DNA from: Eremophila alpestris peregrina
Lineage: Eukaryota; Chordata; Aves; Passeriformes; Alaudidae
DNA length: 64,000 nt
NCBI GenBank assembly: GCA_009792885.1
Contig: WMCF01000015.1
Location: 14,097,667-14,161,666, forward strand
Direction: 5' to 3'
In this document: one piece after another, positions 59,301-64,000 of the stretch
How the letters are laid out: the number at the start of each line of letters is the position of its first letter
How positions within the stretch are numbered: the first letter of the stretch is position 1
Notes under the pieces: model-generated
The model's input: only the letters and a program-made list of their open reading frames with translations
Database searches by the model: none
Told to the model about the DNA's origin: nothing
Program-made: the position numbers and the translations under genes

Positions 59301-60366
59301 ACTAGAAATTTAAGATGCTTGAGATAGGGCTTTCTTGGCCTCTGTGACCCGAAGCCCCTTCCAGCTGATCCTTTTTTTTTATTCCCTAAAACATCAGTCA
59401 GCTGAAGTCAGTGTGGAGAGAGGGATGCTGTTTGGAAAACCTCATGGAGAGGTTTCTAGTCTGTCTCTGAACTTCAGTGGTGTCATGATGCTTTGTTTTC
59501 ATATTGCAGTACTTCAGTCAGTACTTCAAATATTCATATAGTTTGTAATATGAAGAGCATTTACAACACAGATGCAGAAATCCTTCAAGCAAGACTGACA
59601 GACTTTGCTATCAAACTGGTGAATAATTTAATAATTATTTATTAGCTTAGAAGCAGTCGCTGCTGAGTGTTCTCTAAAATCTGACTAAGGTACTTAACTA
59701 ATTTTGTCAGCTGCTGTAGGAAATAGATTGTCAGGTTTATGCTGATGAAATTGTTTTATAGACGTGCAGTAAAACAAGGCTTTTTAAAAGGTCCAGGTGT
59801 TAAATGCCAGTTAAGAATACTGACAGTGTTCTGATGTTCTTGTATTGATTGTGCCTGGTTTTGGTCAGAAATGTGTAGCAGTAATTTGATCAGCCCCAGA
59901 GTACTTGTCACATAGCTACCAGAAAAAGGTGCTGATCAGAATCTGTGTCATTGATAACTGAGAATTTTTTACTACTGAGCTTGATCACCATTTTAACTGA
60001 GGGAGATTTCCAGCATATCTGACTTCCAACATTCTTTCCATAAGGCTTGATGTGTAAGCTTTGTCCTTTTTGCCTAGGCTCTGATGTTCCACATCTAGTC
60101 CTTGGTTTCCTTCTTTAAGCAGAACTGTAATACTAACATCTGTATTACAGAGCATTAAGAACGTGAGTAATTTTTTTTTTAATGATTCCTAGGTGTTGCT
60201 AAGACTCTCCCTGAGTTCTACACCACGGTCTTGGCAACAGGAGCCAAAACACTACCTGGCAAGAAGAATGTTGAAACTGTTGAGTGCTGAGAGGTCTGCA
60301 GGCAGGATTATATGGAAGTACAGTAGCAGGGAAGACTAAAACAAATGATGTCTTAAAGAAGTCTTA

Positions 60367-60752
60367 TTGAGGAGTGGCCGAGGGAGCTGTGGTTGTTTAG
60401 CCTGGAGAAAAGGAGGCTCACGGGAGACCTTATCACTTGCTACAAGTGCCTGAAAGGAGGTGGTAGTGAGGTGGAAGTCAGTATTTTCTCCCAGCTAACA
60501 AGCAACAGGACAAGAAGAAATAGCCTCAAGTTGCATGAGGGGAGGTTTAGATTGGATATGAGGAAAAATTTCCACACTGAAAGGGTGATTAAGCACTGGA
60601 ACGTGCTTCCCAGGGAAGTGGTTGAGTCACCAATCCTAGGAGTATTTACAAAGGCATGTAAATACAGCACTTGGGGGACATGGTTCAGTGAGAACAGGAC
60701 AGCTGGACTTGGCAATTTGAGAGGTCTTTTCCAACCTAATGTTCCTCTCATT
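60367..60752 (+). mobile_element. CR1 LINE 3'-end fragment
   Basis: Starts 'ttgaggagtggccgagggag' and continues 'tttagcctggagaaaaggag', 'aagttgcatgaggggaggtt', and 'tttccaacctaatg', the avian CR1 3' region in sense orientation. It accounts for the open frame at 60393-60923, whose translated RLDMRKNFHTERVIKHWN-like run is a familiar artefact of read-through CR1 sequence, not a gene. Confidence 0.9.
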
Positions 60753-61046
60753 TGTTCTTCTAATATAACTCCAAGCTGTATTTATGCAGCTATGTTGAAA
60801 TTGTTTAATTGGTTTGAAATGCTTATTTTTCTTACTGATGGTTCTGATGCTCCATCATGTTTCTGGCAAGGCAGCCTATTGGTGTGCAGACCTGTCTTAA
60901 CAGAATGTGGGCTGGGCAAGTAGGATCGGAGAATAATGTTAAAATGTTGGTAGTGGTTTGGATTTTGTGTTTGCTTAGTTCTTGTCGAGAGACAGCAGAA
61001 TCAATTTTTAAATTGCAGTAGTGTTGTTAAAGAAACTGCACATAGA

Positions 61047-61335
61047 TTTATAGAGTAGTGTAAGGTAGGAAGGGACCTTTCAAGGCCATGTAGTTCAACC
61101 CCCTACCGTTAGGAGTGACATCTTCAACTAGATCTGGTGGCTCAGAACACCTTGAATGTTTCCAGGAAGGGGTCATCTGTCTCCTCTGTGGACAACCTAT
61201 TCCAGTGTTTCACCACTATAATCATCTTCCTTGTGTCTAGGCTGAATTGATCTTTTAGCATAAAACCATCACCCTTTATCTTATCACAAGAGGCCTTGCT
61301 AAAAGTTGTCCTCATCTTTCTTACAAGCCCCTTTT
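61047..61335 (-). mobile_element. CR1 LINE 3'-end fragment
   Basis: Plus strand opens 'ttatagagtagtgtaaggta' and 'ggaagggacctttcaaggcc', then 'gttcaaccccctaccg' and 'ttccagtgtttcaccact', the reverse complement of a diverged CR1 3' end. A different subfamily or older copy than the one at 60.4 kb. Confidence 0.85.
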
Positions 61336-62684
61336 ACACAAGCTCACCATCAGACAGATCAGTGCACAATTTGGATTAAACTTCACTCCAGCTTTGTTAC
61401 AGTCAGAGACCATCTTAAACAACTTCAAATTATTAAACCGTTTAAGCTGATCAGGGAAGTCTGATTGCTGTGTTTAACACTACTTGTTTGATGCAATAGC
61501 TGCCCTCAGTCTTTGAATGTGATACTACTTTTTATCTAGTGTTCACATAAAAGTGCTTTGTGAAATAATAGATCACTTGAATACCTTCAGAGGGACTGGG
61601 GCCATGGAGTGAAGAGGGGATTTGGATGCTGCAGCTGCAGTCTTGGAGTTGCCAGTTGAGATTATTTTTTGTTAAGACGACTTCTTGGAAGTGAGTGTTA
61701 ATGTCTGAGATAATGGGATGTTCTTCAGCCATAAAATTGCCTAACTGTGTATTACACTGTGTATGTGGAAAATGTAGCTGTTTTCTTAATGCAGGGCCTT
61801 TTTCAAAGCAGCAGATGTCTGGGGAGATGTAGTTTGTAAAATCATCCCTGCACTAACCTGATGTTGTAAATAGTTAAACATAAGCAAGATGTAAATGACA
61901 TATGTGATTGAGTGAAGTTGTATGTGATACGTGAATTCCTTCTGTTTTACAAGTAATGCTTCTGGTTCAGATCCTTGATTCTGTTTAGATTTAGTAGTGG
62001 AATAGATTTTAGGTCTTTAAGAAATGGCATGCAAAAAAAAAAAGAATTTATGAAGTGCATTTTGGTAAGTAGATGCAGCATAATCTTGTAATACAGGAAT
62101 CAAGTCTTTTCTTGTTTTTTACTGTTGTATCCTTGCTAGTAGGATTTTTCATTTTACTTTACATTTACTATTACTTCTCAGATGCAGTGCCAATTTGACA
62201 TCTGTGTAGAGGCCCTTGATACTTACCTGAAAGTATACAAAGTGGTAGCTAGATTAATTGTATGGCAGTCTACAAGCAGATGATGTCATTGAGTTAGTGT
62301 TGAAAAAGGGAATGAGATTTTTGCCAGATGAGGTAGCATACTTCCAGGAATGTCTCGTTGCACAAGTTACGGATAACATTTTCGCCTTGCCACAATTTTT
62401 CTTTGAGTTTTCAAGTATGTAAACATTCATGATTTGGTTGGAGCTTTTGCAGGAAATGATTGCTGTAAAGGGGTGATGGGTAACATTACATTAAGCACTA
62501 CAGATAAGACAGTTAAAAAAAAAAACAACTCAGCAAATTAACTTGAGCTTTTAGTGTACCAAAGACTTAATGCAGTGGGACAGATTCTAGTGAATGCACT
62601 TCAGCCACATTTATGCTGATAAGTAAGAAATTTGACAACACATATGGAGGCATCAGGCTTCCCAACTACAAAATGTCCATCTGT

Positions 62685-62996
62685 GCTACAATTACCTGAA
62701 AGGAGACTATTGAAATGTGGGGGTTGGTCTTGTCTCCTAGAAGCTTCAGGGTAAGAGGAAATGGCCTCAAGTTGCACCAGGGGAGGTTTAAAATTGATAT
62801 GAGAAAAAATTTCTTCACTTGAAAGGGTTGTCCAGCATGGAAGAGGCTGTCAGGGGAAGGGATTGGATCATCAGCCTTAGAGATACTTAAAAGATAGGTT
62901 GATGTGGCTCTTAGGGACATGGTTTAGTGGTGAACTTGGCAGTACTGGATTAAAGTTTGGACTTGGGGCTCTGAGATCTTCTCTCAACCTAAACTA
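62685..62996 (+). mobile_element. CR1 LINE 3'-end fragment
   Basis: 'ctacaattacctgaaaggag', 'ggcctcaagttgcaccaggg', 'cttagggacatggtttagtg' and 'ctcaacctaaac' follow the same consensus as the copies at 11.3 and 60.4 kb, with internal deletions. Sense to NAA16. Confidence 0.88.
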
Positions 62997-63734
62997 AGGA
63001 TGCTGGTTGTCTTATAAACAAGCCAAAAAGCTGAATATTGAACTTATATTTCCTCTCAGTGTGGAATGCATTAATTTCTCTCTACCGTTCATCTGTTGGG
63101 CTTTAGAAAATGTGATCTTGTCTGTCCTCCAAAAATAACATTTGTCTCTCATTATCTTCAATTCAGTTCTTATTCTAGGCCTGAAACCGAACTCTTTAGG
63201 ATAAAAGTGTCAGAACAAGGATAACGGATCTGATTTTCTCCAGTTGTTAATCTATTTTAAGTGCACACTTGACTCAAATAGCTTCTGGTTAAGCACTCTG
63301 TATATTTGGTGTTTCACTCAACATTGCAAGAGTTGTAGAACCATGAATGAATGTTCACTATTGCTACTTTTTTAGGCATACTTGAATAAGTTTAGAAAGC
63401 ACACTTAGCACATTGTTGGTATTTTCCTAGGATTCTTTAAAACTGATATTAAGCATCATAATTCTACAAAGAAAGTAGATGAATAGGAGAATTTCACCTT
63501 CCCCTAGAGGGGGCTCCAAGTTTTGCCACAGCCTAGGTTATTTCTGGTAAAAGACATTGAAACTAGTTCTCAGTAAAAAAAAATCTCAGAGCTTTCCTGT
63601 TACTGTTGTTTAAATGTGAATTCCCAGAGTATAACTGTTTGCTTCTGTTGGGAACACTGGCCATCCTGCCAGAAGTCAGTCAGGCAGATCAACCTGATCT
63701 AATGTCAAGGTTAGCTCTCTTTTGTTTCCAAAGT

Positions 63735-63788
63735 TGATTTTGGTGACCTCCAAGGGTTCCAGCTGACCTAAATTATTCTGTGATTTCA
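63735..63788 (+). mobile_element. Possible CR1 3' terminus remnant
   Basis: 'ggtgacctccaaggg' followed by 'gacctaaattattctgtgat' resembles the last 50 bases of CR1. The upstream 100 bases do not align convincingly, so the extent is uncertain. Confidence 0.5.
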
Positions 63789-64000
63789 TCTGCACTTAGT
63801 CGTGGTTAACTGCAAGTGTCTTGAGTTTCAAGCAACAAGAACCTATAAACTGTCTGCAGTTAAGCCCTTCCTCATAGACTAGGGGAGGACTCTTGTTTTG
63901 CTGCCTTAGCCGATTACCCCAAAGTGAGCATAGGTATATTTCTGTATTGCTTTTACCCTGTGAAGTAATGGGATGGTCTGTTCCGATTGCAAAGGAGTTA

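Larger units (their letters stand above)
53332..64000 (+). other. NAA16 intron 1 (continues past the window)
   Basis: More than 10.6 kb after the exon 1 donor. I looked for the next exon, expected to start with a Lys/Arg-Cys-Tyr-Glu-Gln segment, and did not find it. The region past about 60 kb is rich in CR1 fragments; 54-60 kb has nothing I can classify. Confidence 0.8.

Noticed and set aside
60393..60923. 176-codon plus-strand frame in NAA16 intron 1
   Set aside because: Its first two thirds are CR1 3' region read through; the rest is intron sequence.
1..64000. CRISPR arrays, bacterial operons, intact transposases, endogenous retroviral genes, rRNA and tRNA genes
   Set aside because: None seen. 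The only mobile sequences recognised are 5'-truncated CR1 LINE ends.

Overview
This is a vertebrate nuclear window, almost certainly from a bird. It carries several 3'-end fragments of CR1 LINEs in both orientations, three GC-rich CpG islands in an otherwise AT-leaning background, multi-exon genes with GT-AG introns, and the avian/mammalian order ELF1 - WBP4 - MTRF1 - NAA16 (human chromosome 13q14). There is no prokaryotic or viral gene content. Most open frames in the window are chance frames in introns or CpG islands.

Layout. 1-9.7 kb is non-coding and is read as the first intron of ELF1 (minus strand), whose untranslated first exon lies in the CpG island at about 9.0-10.2 kb. That island is a shared bidirectional promoter: WBP4 starts there on the plus strand and runs to 28.1 kb in ten exons (385 aa by my splicing). 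28.1-36 kb is intergenic. MTRF1 runs on the minus strand from a CpG island at about 49 kb to its stop at 36,265 in ten exons (453 aa). 49.2-52.7 kb is non-coding. A third CpG island (52.7-53.8 kb) holds the promoter and 18-codon first exon of NAA16 on the plus strand. From 53.3 kb to the window end is NAA16 intron 1, with a cluster of CR1 fragments; I see no second exon.

Function. WBP4 (FBP21) is a spliceosomal B-complex protein with a matrin-type zinc finger and two WW domains. MTRF1 is a mitochondrial class-I release factor with an intact GGQ motif. NAA16 is the auxiliary, ribosome-anchoring subunit of the NatA N-terminal acetyltransferase. ELF1 is an ETS transcription factor. The four are conserved neighbours, not a functional pathway.

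The points most worth a second look are an upstream ORF that overlaps the MTRF1 start codon, a WBP4 start codon split by intron 1, a repeated PYGKW motif in WBP4, the variant decoding loop of MTRF1, a G-rich minisatellite beside the MTRF1 promoter, and oppositely oriented CR1 copies in NAA16 intron 1. I did not find a novel multi-gene system; the window looks like ordinary, well-conserved avian gene space.
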